Below, one piece after another: positions 33,946 to 42,072 of a DNA stretch of 64,000 bases (positions within the stretch are counted from its first letter, which is position 1; the number at the start of each line of letters is the position of its first letter). The notes beneath the pieces were generated by a model, which ran no database searches, was not told the DNA's origin, and worked only from the letters and a program-made list of their open reading frames with translations. The position numbers were made by a program, and so were the translations under genes. Source of the stretch: Jiangella anatolica (GTDB taxonomy: Bacteria; Actinomycetota; Actinomycetes; Jiangellales; Jiangellaceae); assembly GCF_003236295.1 (NCBI RefSeq), contig NZ_POTW01000019.1:1-64000 (forward strand), read 5' to 3'.

Positions 33946-34846
33946 CGGCCGGCTCCGCTCCGAAGATCTCCGAGATGTGGTGCCGGCGCTGCTCGAGCCG
34001 GATCAGGCCGACGCCGTGCGCGGCGACGGCGTCGCGGACGACGTCGTAGATCGCCTCGTCGTCCAGCGAGAGCACCAGCTGGGCGCCGTCGCGCTTCACC
34101 GTCAGGCCCTGCTCGGCCAGCGTGGCGGCGACGGCGTCGGTCTCGGCCGTCAGCTCGACCACCAGGAACTGGCTGGTGCGGGTGAACTCCGAGGTCGACG
34201 ACGAGCGCAGCAGCCGGCCCGCGTCGATGACGACGACGTGGTCGGCGATGCGCTCTAGCTCGCCGAGCAGGTGCGACGTGACGAGGACGGTGATGCCGAA
34301 CTCGGCCCAGATGCGCCGGATCAGCGCCAGCATGTCGTCGCGGCCGACCGGGTCAAGGCCGTTCGTCGGCTCGTCCAGCATGACGATCTCGGGGTCGTGG
34401 ACCAGCGCCTGGGCCAGCTTGACCCGCTGCTTCATGCCGGTGGAGTAGCCGCCGATGGGCCGGTACCGCTCCTCGTAGAGGCCGACGTGGCGCAGCGTGT
34501 CGGCGGTCCGCTCGCGGGCGGCGTCGGCCGGCAGCCCGGACATGCGGGCCATGTGCACGACGAACTCCGTCGCCGACACGTCGGCGGGCAGGCAGTCGTG
34601 CTCGGGCATGTAACCGACCCGCTCGCGGATCTTCGGGCCGTCCTTGACGACGTCGAGACCGAACACGCTGGCCCGTCCGGACGTCGCCGGCGAGAGCCCG
34701 AGCAGGATCTTGATCAGCGTCGACTTGCCCGCGCCGTTGGCGCCGACGAGGCCGACGACGCCCGGCTCGACGTCGATCGTCAGCTGGTCGAGCGCGGTGG
34801 TCGCCGGGAAGCGTTTCGTCAGCTCCTCGGTCTGGATGACTGGCAC
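33938..34846 (-). CDS. ABC exporter ATPase
   Basis: A 302-residue ATPase from GTG 34846. Walker A GANGAGKS, signature YSTGMKQRVKLA, Walker B IVMLDEPTNGLDP and H-loop VTSHLLGELERIA are intact. It starts the four-gene exporter cluster 34846-31417. The frame is open well upstream of 34846 but without family similarity. A weak ribosome site leaves the exact start somewhat open. Confidence 0.91.
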   Translation of the reverse strand: MPVIQTEELTKRFPATTALDQLTIDVEPGVVGLVGANGAGKSTLIKILLGLSPATSGRASVFGLDVVKDGPKIRERVGYMPEHDCLPADVSATEFVVHMARMSGLPADAARERTADTLRHVGLYEERYRPIGGYSTGMKQRVKLAQALVHDPEIVMLDEPTNGLDPVGRDDMLALIRRIWAEFGITVLVTSHLLGELERIADHVVVIDAGRLLRSSSTSEFTRTSQFLVVELTAETDAVAATLAEQGLTVKRDGAQLVLSLDDEAIYDVVRDAVAAHGVGLIRLEQRRHHISEIFGAEPADD

Positions 34847-34949
34847 GGCTCGACGGTACCGCCGCGGCGCGACACAGCGCGTCCGGCCGAGGGACGACAC
34901 GCGGCGTCGTCCCCGAGCACGACCACCCCGGAGTCCGTGGCGCGGGCGA

Positions 34950-34971
34950 ACCCTGAGAATGATCTCAGGGT
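34950..34971 (-). terminator. 9-bp hairpin terminator after the flavoprotein gene
   Basis: ACCCTGAGA (34950-34958) and TCTCAGGGT (34963-34971) form a perfect stem with a four-base loop, starting seven bases after the flavoprotein stop. Its centre TGAGAATGATCTCA is palindromic and vaguely like Fur-family boxes, so a regulatory role for the downstream ABC operon is possible but less likely. Confidence 0.72.
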
Positions 34972-34977
34972 CGGGCG

Positions 34978-36336
34978 TCAGAGCCGGTCGGCGGCCTTCC
35001 GGGCGGCGATCTGCACCGGGTCCCACACCGACGAGAACGGCGGCGCGTAGGCGAGGTCGGTCATGGCGAGCTCGCCGACGGTCAGTTCGCTCCACAGCGC
35101 CATCGCGCACACGTCGATCCGCTTGGCCGAGCCGTCCCGGCCGACGATCTGCGCGCCGAGCAGCCGGCCGGACGGGCGCTGCGCGACCATCTTGACGGTG
35201 ATCGGCTCCGCCCCCGGATAGTAGCCGGACCGGGTGGTCGACTCGATCGTGACCGCGACGTGGTCCAGCCCGGCCGCGACGGCGTCGCCCTCGGTCAGCC
35301 CGGTGCGGGCCAGCTCGAGGTTGCACACCTTCGTCAGCGCGGTGCCGACGATGCCGGGGAACCGGGCCGAGCCGCCGCCGAGGTTCGTCCCCAGCACTCG
35401 GCCCTGCTTGTTCGCGTGCGTGCCGAGCGGGACGTGCACCCAGTCGCGCCGGACCCGGTCCCACGTCTCGACGCAGTCGCCGGCCGACCACACGCCGTCG
35501 ACGACCCGCTGCGTGTCGTCGGTGCGCAGCCCGCCGGACGGGCCCAGCGGCAGCCCGGCGGCCCGGGCCAGGTCGGTGGCCGGCCGCACGCCGGTCCCGA
35601 GCACGACGACGTCGGCGGGGTAGGTGCCGGCGTCGGTGGCGACGGCGGTCACGGCGCCGTCCGGGCCGGTCTCGAACGCCGTCACCGAGGCCGAGGTCAC
35701 GACGTCGATGCCCATGCGCTCCATCGCGGCGTGCACCTGGGTGCCGAGGTCCGGGTCGAGCGTGTTCATCGGCTCCGGGCCGCGGTCGACGACGGTGACC
35801 GTGAGGCCGCGGCGGACCATCGCCTCGGCCATCTCCAGGCCGATGTACCCGGCGCCGACGACGACGGCGCGCTGCCGCGGCGTGGCCAGGTGGCGCAGCA
35901 CCGCGCCGCCGTCGTCGAGCGTCTGCACGCCGTAGATGCCGGCGGCGTCGGCGCCCGGGACGTCGGGGCGGACCGGGGTCGCGCCGGTGGCGATGATCAG
36001 CTGGTCGTAGCCGAGCCGCTCACGCCGCCCGGCCGCGTGGTCGACCACCTCGACCCAGCCGGCGTCGGTGTCGAGCTCGACCGCCTCGGTGACCATGCGG
36101 ACGTCGATGCCGTTGGCGCGGTGCTGCTCCGGCGTGCGGGCCACCAGCGCGGCGGCCGAGGCGACGTCACCGGCGATCCAGTACGGGATGCCGCACGCGG
36201 AGTACGACGTCCAGTGCCCGCGGTCGACGGCGATCACGTCGAGGTCGCGGCCGGCCGCCTTCGCCGTCCGCAGCGCCTGCGACGCCGCGCTCATGCCGCC
36301 GGCGTCCGCCCCGATCACCAGTACGCGCTCAGCCAT
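34978..36336 (-). CDS. CoA-disulfide reductase/NADH oxidase-like flavoprotein
   Basis: A 452-residue pyridine-nucleotide-disulfide oxidoreductase. It has an N-terminal FAD site (VLVIGADAGGMSAASQ) and the single redox Cys48 in SYSACGIPYW, as in CoA-disulfide reductase and NADH oxidase. The NAD site is VVVGAGYIGLEMAEAM, followed by VWSAGDC for FAD. I use ATG 36336, which has GGAGG at good spacing, over a GTG two codons earlier. The start overlaps the trmH stop by eight bases, so the pair is co-transcribed. Role: thiol redox balance or oxygen reduction. Confidence 0.88.
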   Translation of the reverse strand: MAERVLVIGADAGGMSAASQALRTAKAAGRDLDVIAVDRGHWTSYSACGIPYWIAGDVASAAALVARTPEQHRANGIDVRMVTEAVELDTDAGWVEVVDHAAGRRERLGYDQLIIATGATPVRPDVPGADAAGIYGVQTLDDGGAVLRHLATPRQRAVVVGAGYIGLEMAEAMVRRGLTVTVVDRGPEPMNTLDPDLGTQVHAAMERMGIDVVTSASVTAFETGPDGAVTAVATDAGTYPADVVVLGTGVRPATDLARAAGLPLGPSGGLRTDDTQRVVDGVWSAGDCVETWDRVRRDWVHVPLGTHANKQGRVLGTNLGGGSARFPGIVGTALTKVCNLELARTGLTEGDAVAAGLDHVAVTIESTTRSGYYPGAEPITVKMVAQRPSGRLLGAQIVGRDGSAKRIDVCAMALWSELTVGELAMTDLAYAPPFSSVWDPVQIAARKAADRL

Positions 36337-36967
36337 CGGCACCTCCGGGCACGACGTGCCGGCGGATCCAGGCGTGCATGGCGATGGCCGCGGCCGCGCC
36401 GGCGTTGATGGAACGGGTGGAGCCGAACTGCGCGATCGACAGGACGGCGCTGACGTGCTCGCGGGCGGCCTCGGACAGGCCGGGCCCCTCCTGCCCGAAC
36501 AGCAGGACGCACGCGCGGGGCAGGTCGTAGGTCTCCAGCGCGACGGCGCCGGGCAGGTTGTCGATGCCCAGCACCGGCAGGTCCTCCTCCTTGGCCCAGG
36601 CGGCGAGCGCGGCGAGGTCGGAGTGGTGCCGGACGTGCTGGTAGCGGTCGGTGACCATGGCGCCGCGACGGTTCCAGCGGCGCCGCCCGACGATGTGCAC
36701 CTCGGCGGCGAGGAACGCGTTCGCCGTCCGCACGACCGAGCCGATGTTGAAGTCGTGCTGCCAGTTCTCGATGGCGACGTGGAACGGGTGCCGGCGCCGG
36801 TCGAGGTCGGCGACGATCGCGTCGTTGCTCCAGTACCGGTAGCCGTCGACGACGTTGCGGCGGTCGCCGTGGGCGAGCAGGTCGGCGTCGTAGCGCGGGT
36901 CGTCCGGCCAGGGTCCCGGCCACGGGCCGACGCCGGGCTGCGCCGTCGCGGCCGTCTCCTCGCTCAC
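36329..36967 (-). CDS. TrmH/SpoU-family RNA 2'-O-methyltransferase
   Basis: A 212-residue protein from GTG 36967. SPOUT motifs are visible: NIGSVVRTANAF (motif 1), VLLFGQEGPGLS (motif 2) and IAQFGSTRSINAGAAAAIAM (motif 3), which form the knotted SAM site. A rather long N-terminal extension precedes the fold. It methylates ribose in tRNA or rRNA; the target base cannot be told. The frame is open upstream to 37678 but that part is a shadow of the lipoprotein gene. Confidence 0.88.
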   Translation of the reverse strand: MSEETAATAQPGVGPWPGPWPDDPRYDADLLAHGDRRNVVDGYRYWSNDAIVADLDRRRHPFHVAIENWQHDFNIGSVVRTANAFLAAEVHIVGRRRWNRRGAMVTDRYQHVRHHSDLAALAAWAKEEDLPVLGIDNLPGAVALETYDLPRACVLLFGQEGPGLSEAAREHVSAVLSIAQFGSTRSINAGAAAAIAMHAWIRRHVVPGGADG

Positions 36968-37002
36968 GTCACCACCGTAGTTGGTGCCGGGTGCCGGCCG
37001 GG

Positions 37003-37641
37003 TCAGCCCCGCGCGGCGCGCAGTTTCTCCAGCGCCGTCACCGTCAGCGCGTCGAGGTCGAACGTCCGCGACTCGGGCGTCACCGCCACGAACATGCCCT
37101 CGGCGCCGTCGATCAGGTAGACGGCGTGGTTCAGCATGTCCGGGGCGCCGGCCGCGCTCGTCGTGCTGTCGAGCGCGATCACGTGGTCGGCGTCGACCGG
37201 CGGCCCGCCCGTGACCTCGGTCGTGATCGTCAGGTCGACCTTCTCGCCGGCCATCTCGCCGCGGACGGTGACCTCGGCGCAGCGGCGGTAGTAGTCCTCG
37301 ATGGCGGTGAGGTCGTCGACGGACGCGCCGGTGTAGACGGCCTGCACGAAGACGTCCTCGCCGGAGACCGCGGTGACGCCCGCGGACTCGACGTCGTCGC
37401 GGTGCAGCGGATCGGCGGGGTCCTCGGCACACTCGGCCGGCTCGTAGCTGACGTTCTCGAGCAGCCGCGCCATGCTCTTGATGGTCCCCGTCAGCTCGAT
37501 CGCGTCGAGCGGCAACAGGTCGACGTCCTCGGGGAGGTCGTCGGCGGTGAGCAGCGCCGCCTCCAGGTCGACGCCGTCGTCGCCGCCGCAGCCGGTGAGC
37601 AGCGCCGCGGCGACCAGCGTGGTCAAGGCCGTCTTGCGCAT
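37003..37641 (-). CDS. lipoprotein, paralogue of the next gene
   Basis: A 212-residue lipoprotein: signal peptide and lipobox ALLTGC near residue 18, then a domain beginning LEAALLTADDLPEDVDLLPL. Two conserved cysteines (YEPAECA and YYRRCAE) probably form a disulfide. It resembles PknH-like extracellular sensor domains of actinobacteria, but this is tentative. The neighbouring gene at 37731-38462 is a clear paralogue with the same cysteines and the same C-terminal FDLDALTVTALEKL pattern, so the pair arose by tandem duplication. GAGGAG precedes the ATG. Confidence 0.8.
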   Translation of the reverse strand: MRKTALTTLVAAALLTGCGGDDGVDLEAALLTADDLPEDVDLLPLDAIELTGTIKSMARLLENVSYEPAECAEDPADPLHRDDVESAGVTAVSGEDVFVQAVYTGASVDDLTAIEDYYRRCAEVTVRGEMAGEKVDLTITTEVTGGPPVDADHVIALDSTTSAAGAPDMLNHAVYLIDGAEGMFVAVTPESRTFDLDALTVTALEKLRAARG

Positions 37642-37682
37642 GATGGCCGGCTCCTCGTTGACCGGGTGGGTCGGCCAATCTA

Positions 37683-37727
37683 CCGGTCGCGCCGGACCGC
37701 CCGCTCGGCGGCCCGGCGCGACCCGGT
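37683..37727 (-). terminator. strong hairpin between paralogous lipoprotein genes
   Basis: TCGCGCCGG (37687-37695) pairs with CCGGCGCGA (37713-37721). Inner CCGCC/GGCGG and outer CCGG/CCGG extend it to a stem of about 18 pairs with small interruptions. It begins four bases after the stop of the 37731-38462 gene, so it should end that transcript. Confidence 0.78.
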
Positions 37728-37730
37728 ACG

Positions 37731-38462
37731 TCAGCCCTGCGCCTTGAGCTTCTCCAGCGCCGCGGCGGCCAGGGCGTCCAGGTCGAACGTCGTCGACTCC
37801 GGGTTGCCGGCCACGTACACGCCGCGGTCGCCGTCGATCATGTAGATGACCCGCGTCGGCACACCCGGCATGGCCGCCGACTCGGTGACCGTCTCGACCG
37901 CGATGACCTCGTCCGCGTCCACGTCCGGCGCGTCGACGGTGCTGGTGCGGACGGTCATGTCCAGCGGCTGACCGGCCGCCTCGCCGCTGATGGTGATCTC
38001 GCCGCAGCGGTCGTAGTACTCCTGGACGCTCGCGACGTCGTCGGCGCTCGCGTTCGTGTAGACGGCGTTGACCAGGACGTCGGTGCCGGAGGTCGCGGTC
38101 ATGCCGGCCGCGTCGGCGCCGTCCTTCTGCAGCGGGTTGGAGTCGTAGGCCTGGCAGTCGGCCGGCTCGTAGGTGACGCCCTCCATGAGCTGGGCCATGC
38201 TCTCGCCGGCGCTGCTGAGCTGCGCGACGTCGAACGCGGACACGGTCGCGCCCTCGGGCAGGTCCTCGGCCGTCAGCAGCGCACCCTGCAGGCCGGCGGC
38301 GCCTTCGCCGTCGCCCTCGCCTTCGCCGGCCGCCGCCGTCTCGGCGGCGGCGGCGGTCTCCTCGCTGCCGGTCGTCGCGTCGTCGCCGGAGTCGTCGTCG
38401 CCACCACAGGCGGCGAGGAACAGGGTGGCGGCCAGCAGTGCGGAAATTCCGAGCTTTCGCAT
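37731..38462 (-). CDS. lipoprotein, paralogue of the preceding gene
   Basis: A 243-residue lipoprotein from ATG 38462. Signal peptide with lipobox LFLAAC, an unusually long Glu/Ala/Gly-rich linker (residues about 25-60), then the same domain as the 37003-37641 product (GALLTAEDLPEGATVSAFDV; YEPADCQ; YYDRCGE). It is divergent from an ECF sigma factor gene, which could drive it. The open frame upstream of 38462 lacks a signal peptide start. Function unknown; the linker suggests a surface-exposed sensor. Confidence 0.8.
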   Translation of the reverse strand: MRKLGISALLAATLFLAACGGDDDSGDDATTGSEETAAAAETAAAGEGEGDGEGAAGLQGALLTAEDLPEGATVSAFDVAQLSSAGESMAQLMEGVTYEPADCQAYDSNPLQKDGADAAGMTATSGTDVLVNAVYTNASADDVASVQEYYDRCGEITISGEAAGQPLDMTVRTSTVDAPDVDADEVIAVETVTESAAMPGVPTRVIYMIDGDRGVYVAGNPESTTFDLDALAAAALEKLKAQG

Positions 38463-38617
38463 CGTTTGTCTGATTCCTTGACAGAAGGGTATGCGTGTTG
38501 TCACGCAGGGGAACGGCGGCAAATGTACCGAGTCGTGGGCGCGGGTGTGGGCGGGTCCGGAGATTCGCGCCGGACGGACGATGCAGCGGATCGGCCGCCT
38601 CGCCACGTCTCAGGGAC

Positions 38618-39103
38618 ATGGGCGTGGACTTCCACGAGTACGTGGTCACCCGGCGGCAGCCGCTGCTGCGCCTCGCGTACCTGCTGACCGGCGACGCCCA
38701 CCTCGCCGAGGACGTCGTCCAGACGGCGTTGCTGCGGGCGTTCCGGCAGTGGCGGCGGGTCAGCCGGGCCGACCAGCCCGACGCCTACGTGCGTCGCATG
38801 GTCGTCAACGCCTACCTCGACGGCCGGCGGCGGCGCAGTTCCACCGAGGCGGCGACCGCGCCGGCCGACCTGCCCGCCGTCGCGCCCGGGCCCGACCACG
38901 GCGACGCGCACGCCGAGCGGACGGTCATGTGGACCGCGCTGGCGGGGCTGCCGCGCGTGCAGCGGGCGGTGCTGGTGCTGCGGTACTACGAGGACCTCGA
39001 CGACGCCCGCATCGCCGAACTGCTCGGCAGCACGCCCTCGACGGTCCGGTCGAACGCGTCCCGGGCCCTGGCGACGCTGCGGAAGGAGTGGACCCGTGTC
39101 TGA
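38618..39103 (+). CDS. ECF sigma factor, SigE family
   Basis: A 161-residue sigma-70 of the actinobacterial SigE family. Region 2 is FHEYVVTRRQPLLRLAYLLT with LAEDVVQTALLRAFRQW, and region 4 is LPRVQRAVLVLRYYEDLDDA with AELLGSTPSTVRSNASRAL. The ATG at 38618 is preceded by CAGGGAC. It overlaps by eight bases a gene for a membrane-anchored protein that is probably its anti-sigma factor. The divergent lipoprotein genes are candidate targets. Confidence 0.9.
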   Translation: MGVDFHEYVVTRRQPLLRLAYLLTGDAHLAEDVVQTALLRAFRQWRRVSRADQPDAYVRRMVVNAYLDGRRRRSSTEAATAPADLPAVAPGPDHGDAHAERTVMWTALAGLPRVQRAVLVLRYYEDLDDARIAELLGSTPSTVRSNASRALATLRKEWTRV

Positions 39104-39980
39104 CCTCGACCTGGAGACCGCGCTGCGCGCCACCCTGTCCGAGCGCGCCGCGCACGCTCCGGGGGGCGACGACCTCGCCGACAGCGCGACGCGCGCCGGT
39201 GTGGCCCGACGGCGGCGGCGCCGCATCGCGGGAACGGCGGCGGTGCTCGCGATCGGCGCCGTGGCCGGGTTCGCCGGACGGGGGCTGGTCCCGGTCGCCG
39301 GCGACGCCGAGCCGCAACCGGCGGACACCCCGCCGGTCGGCGACCTGGTCACCTGCGGAGAAACCTGGCCGGCGTTCGACCCGGTGCTGCTCACCGAGCG
39401 GCCGGCGCTCGACCCGGAGAGTGACCTCGGCGTCGCCGTCCGCACCACGGCGCGGCCGCCGGTCGCGGCCGGGTTGATCGACGGCTGGACGCTGGTCGAC
39501 CAGGTGGGCTCGACGGCCTACCTCCTGATCTGGTTGGACCAGACCGCGACCGCCCGCAACATCGCGCCGAACAGCATCGTCGGGGCGACCTACGAGCAGG
39601 CCGCCGACGGCACCTGGTCGGTTCGAGGTACCGGTGAATGCCAGCCGGAGCGATACTTCGACGACGGACTCGACCCAGCCGATTGGCGGCTCCCGGGCGA
39701 GCAGCCGCCACCCGATGCCACGGCGGTGACGATCCTGGCCTACGAGATCGACTGCTCCAGCGGGCAGCCCGCCGACGGCCGGCTGGCCGACCCGATCGTC
39801 GAGTACCAGGACGACGCCGTCGTCATCACCATGCGCATCGAGCCACCCGAAGGCGAGCTCCTCACCTGCGTCGGCAACCCGGAGACACCCGTCACGGTCG
39901 AGTTGGACGAGCCGCTCGGCGACCGCGAACTGCGCAACGGCCTCTGGTACCCGGCTCGGCCGGTGCTGCCAGAGCCCTAG
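39096..39980 (+). CDS. membrane-anchored protein, probable anti-sigma factor
   Basis: A 294-residue protein. The N-terminal cytosolic part of about 42 residues ends in an Arg run (VARRRRRR) before one transmembrane helix (residues about 44-62). The large outside domain carries four cysteines (TCGETW, GECQPE, IDCSSG, LLTCVG), likely two disulfides. No zinc-type HxxxCxxC anti-sigma motif is present. Overlap with the sigma gene and the single-helix layout suggest it holds the sigma factor at the membrane. The outside domain is not recognised. Confidence 0.72.
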   Translation: MSDLDLETALRATLSERAAHAPGGDDLADSATRAGVARRRRRRIAGTAAVLAIGAVAGFAGRGLVPVAGDAEPQPADTPPVGDLVTCGETWPAFDPVLLTERPALDPESDLGVAVRTTARPPVAAGLIDGWTLVDQVGSTAYLLIWLDQTATARNIAPNSIVGATYEQAADGTWSVRGTGECQPERYFDDGLDPADWRLPGEQPPPDATAVTILAYEIDCSSGQPADGRLADPIVEYQDDAVVITMRIEPPEGELLTCVGNPETPVTVELDEPLGDRELRNGLWYPARPVLPEP

Positions 39981-40516
39981 AGACCCAGGTCGGACCACGA
40001 GTAGGCGGCCCGGTACTCCAGCCCGGCCGCCTCGATCCGCTCCCGCGACCCGGTGTCGCGGTCCACGATGACGGCGACGGCGACGACGTCGGCGCCGGCC
40101 TCACGCAGTGCCTCGACGGCGGTCAGCACGCTGCCGCCGGTGGTCGACGTGTCCTCGACGGCGAGCACGCGGCGCCCGGCGACGTCCGGGCCCTCGATCC
40201 GGCGGCGCAGCCCGTGCTGCTTGGCGTCCTTGCGGACGACGAACGCGTCGAGGGACTGCCCGGCGGTGTGGGCCGCGTGCAGCATCGACGTCGCAACCGG
40301 GTCGGCGCCGAGGGTGAGGCCGCCGGCGGCGTCGTAGGCGAGATCGGTGGTGAGCTCGCGCATCACGGTCCCGACGAGGGGCGCGGCGGCGCCGTCGAGG
40401 GTGATGCGGCGCAGGTCGACGTAGTAGTCGGCCTCCTGGCCCGACGACAGCACGACCCGGCCGCGGACGACGGCCTTCTCGACGATGTGGCGACGCAGCT
40501 CATCCCAGGCACTCAC
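39977..40516 (-). CDS. pyrE: orotate phosphoribosyltransferase
   Basis: A 179-residue type I phosphoribosyltransferase. The PRPP motif is RVLAVEDTSTTGGSVLTAVE, the catalytic loop VVRKDAKQHGLRRRIEGP, and the start VLSSGQEADYYVDLRRITLD is diagnostic for PyrE. It converts orotate and PRPP to OMP in pyrimidine synthesis. The GTG start is at 40516. Other pyr genes are absent nearby, so it stands alone here. Its last four bases overlap the convergent anti-sigma gene. Confidence 0.93.
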   Translation of the reverse strand: MSAWDELRRHIVEKAVVRGRVVLSSGQEADYYVDLRRITLDGAAAPLVGTVMRELTTDLAYDAAGGLTLGADPVATSMLHAAHTAGQSLDAFVVRKDAKQHGLRRRIEGPDVAGRRVLAVEDTSTTGGSVLTAVEALREAGADVVAVAVIVDRDTGSRERIEAAGLEYRAAYSWSDLGL

Positions 40517-40545
40517 GAGGCACGAGCGTACGGCAGGCTGTCGGC

Positions 40546-41193
40546 GTGCAGCCCGGAGCCGTCGTCATCGTGTCCGGCCCGCTCGGTCCGTGGACCGGCG
40601 GGCCGCCGCCCAGCACGGCGCCGTATCCCGTCGTCGTCGCCGCGCCGGTGGCCGACCGGCCGCCGTACTCCGTCAGCTGGCTGGCCGCCGCCTCACGCCA
40701 CCTGCTCGCGGCAGCACCCGCGTCGCCGCTGGTCCTGGTCGCGCACGGGACCGCCGGGCCGCTGCTGCCGGCGCTGGCCCGGACTCAGCGGGCGGCCGGA
40801 CGGCGGATCGGCGGCTATGTGTTCGCCGACGCGACGCTGCCGCGGCCCGGGGCGCCGTCGCACCTGGACCTGCTCCGCGCCGCCGACGGTGCGGCCGCCG
40901 ACGCCGCACACGACGCGCTCCATGCGAGCGACGCCGGCTGGCCGCCGGAGGCCGCGCACCCGGGCGGCCACGACTTCTGGACCGAGCGGCTGCCGCCGGC
41001 GCCGGACTGGCCGGATGCGCCGTGCGCCTACCTGCGCACCGGCGCCGACGTCCCGGGTGTCGGCCCGCCGGACTTCTGGGCCCGGTCGGCGGCGGCCCGC
41101 GGCTGGCCGGTCACGACGCTCACCGACGGCGACGACGTGGCGGCCGCGCTCGCCGACGTGATCGCCGGGCTACCAGGCGCCACGGTCGCCTGA
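40546..41193 (+). CDS. alpha/beta-hydrolase-like protein
   Basis: A 215-residue protein with an alpha/beta-hydrolase pattern: strand VVIVSGPLG, the elbow SPLVLVAHGTAGPLLPALA and later GYVFADATLP. The nucleophile position in the elbow is Thr (HGTAG) rather than Ser, and no clear catalytic His is obvious, so activity is doubtful. The GTG start is at 40546, 29 bases from divergent pyrE. Codon use matches real genes here. Function unknown. Confidence 0.7.
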   Translation: MQPGAVVIVSGPLGPWTGGPPPSTAPYPVVVAAPVADRPPYSVSWLAAASRHLLAAAPASPLVLVAHGTAGPLLPALARTQRAAGRRIGGYVFADATLPRPGAPSHLDLLRAADGAAADAAHDALHASDAGWPPEAAHPGGHDFWTERLPPAPDWPDAPCAYLRTGADVPGVGPPDFWARSAAARGWPVTTLTDGDDVAAALADVIAGLPGATVA

Positions 41194-41198
41194 CACCG

Positions 41199-41963
41199 TC
41201 AGCGGCGGCGGCCGGCGGGATGCCGCTGGCCGAGTCCGAGCACGAGCCGGCGCGGCAGCCGGGGCAGCGCGGCGGCCGCGAGCTTGTACACCGTCCCCGG
41301 CACCGACACGGCCTTCCCCAGCCGCAGGTCCTTCAGCGCGGCGGCGACGACGGCGTCGGCGTCGAGCCACATCCAGGACGGTAGCGATGACATGTCCTGC
41401 TGGGCGCGGTCGTGGAACTCGGTGCGAACGAACCCCGGGGCCAGCGCCATCACCTGGACGCCGGTGCCGCGCAACTGCGGCACCAGGCCGAGGCTGAACG
41501 TCGTCACCCACGCCTTCGCCGCGCTGTAGGTGCTGCGCGGCACCCAGCCGGCGACCGAGCTGACGTTGATGACGGCGCCCCGGCCGCGCTCGACCATGCC
41601 GGGCAGCGCCGCGTGAGTCAGCCGCAGCACCGCGCGCACCAGCACGTCGAGCAGGTACTCCTCGTCGGCGGTCTCGGTGCTGAGGAACTTGCCGCGCAGC
41701 GCGAAGCCCGCGTTGTTGACCAGCAGGTCCACCGGTCGCTCGGTCGCACGCAGCCGCTGCTCGACGACCTCGGTGTCGGTCGCGAGATCGGCCGGCAGCA
41801 CCTCGGCGCCGACCCCGTAGGCGCCGCGCACCTCGGCGGCGACGGACTGCAGCCGGGCCTCGTCGCGCGAGACGAGAACGACGTCGTGGCCGCGCGCCGC
41901 GAGCGCCCGGACGAAGGCCAGCCCGATGCCCGCGGTCGGCCCGGTGACGAGTGCCGTTGCCAT
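41199..41963 (-). CDS. short-chain dehydrogenase/reductase
   Basis: A 254-residue classical SDR. Cofactor motif TGPTAGIGLAFVRAL, NNAG (VDLLVNNAGFAL), Ser in NVSSVAGW, and the YxxxK pair in STYSAAKAW are all present. SRDE after strand 2 suggests NADP. The C-terminal stretch (KLAAAALPRLPRRLV) resembles DltE/YqjQ-type SDRs. Substrate unknown. It is convergent with the hydrolase-like gene, six bases apart. Confidence 0.9.
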   Translation of the reverse strand: MATALVTGPTAGIGLAFVRALAARGHDVVLVSRDEARLQSVAAEVRGAYGVGAEVLPADLATDTEVVEQRLRATERPVDLLVNNAGFALRGKFLSTETADEEYLLDVLVRAVLRLTHAALPGMVERGRGAVINVSSVAGWVPRSTYSAAKAWVTTFSLGLVPQLRGTGVQVMALAPGFVRTEFHDRAQQDMSSLPSWMWLDADAVVAAALKDLRLGKAVSVPGTVYKLAAAALPRLPRRLVLGLGQRHPAGRRR

Positions 41964-42058
41964 GCGCAGACCCTACGCCGCCGACCACGATGCGAGACCG
42001 GCAGCCGAATTGCGATACATCACGACGATCATGGTCACACATCGGTCATTGTGGTCGA

Positions 42059-42064
42059 TAAGGT
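42059..42064 (+). promoter_or_regulatory. -10 element TAAGGT for the serine hydrolase gene
   Basis: TAAGGT ends nine bases before the GTG at 42073; the transcript would start within one or two bases of the start codon. No clear -35 is seen. Confidence 0.4.
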
Positions 42065-42072
42065 CAGGATTC

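Noticed and set aside
34950-34971. Fur/Zur box TGAGAATGATCTCA
   Set aside because: It is one base shorter than the Zur-type 7-1-7 pattern and sits inside a perfect hairpin seven bases after a stop codon; a terminator explains it better.
41926-42072. Longer N-terminus for the serine hydrolase
   Set aside because: It would overlap the start of the divergent SDR and pass through the likely promoter; it has no signal peptide or conserved motif.
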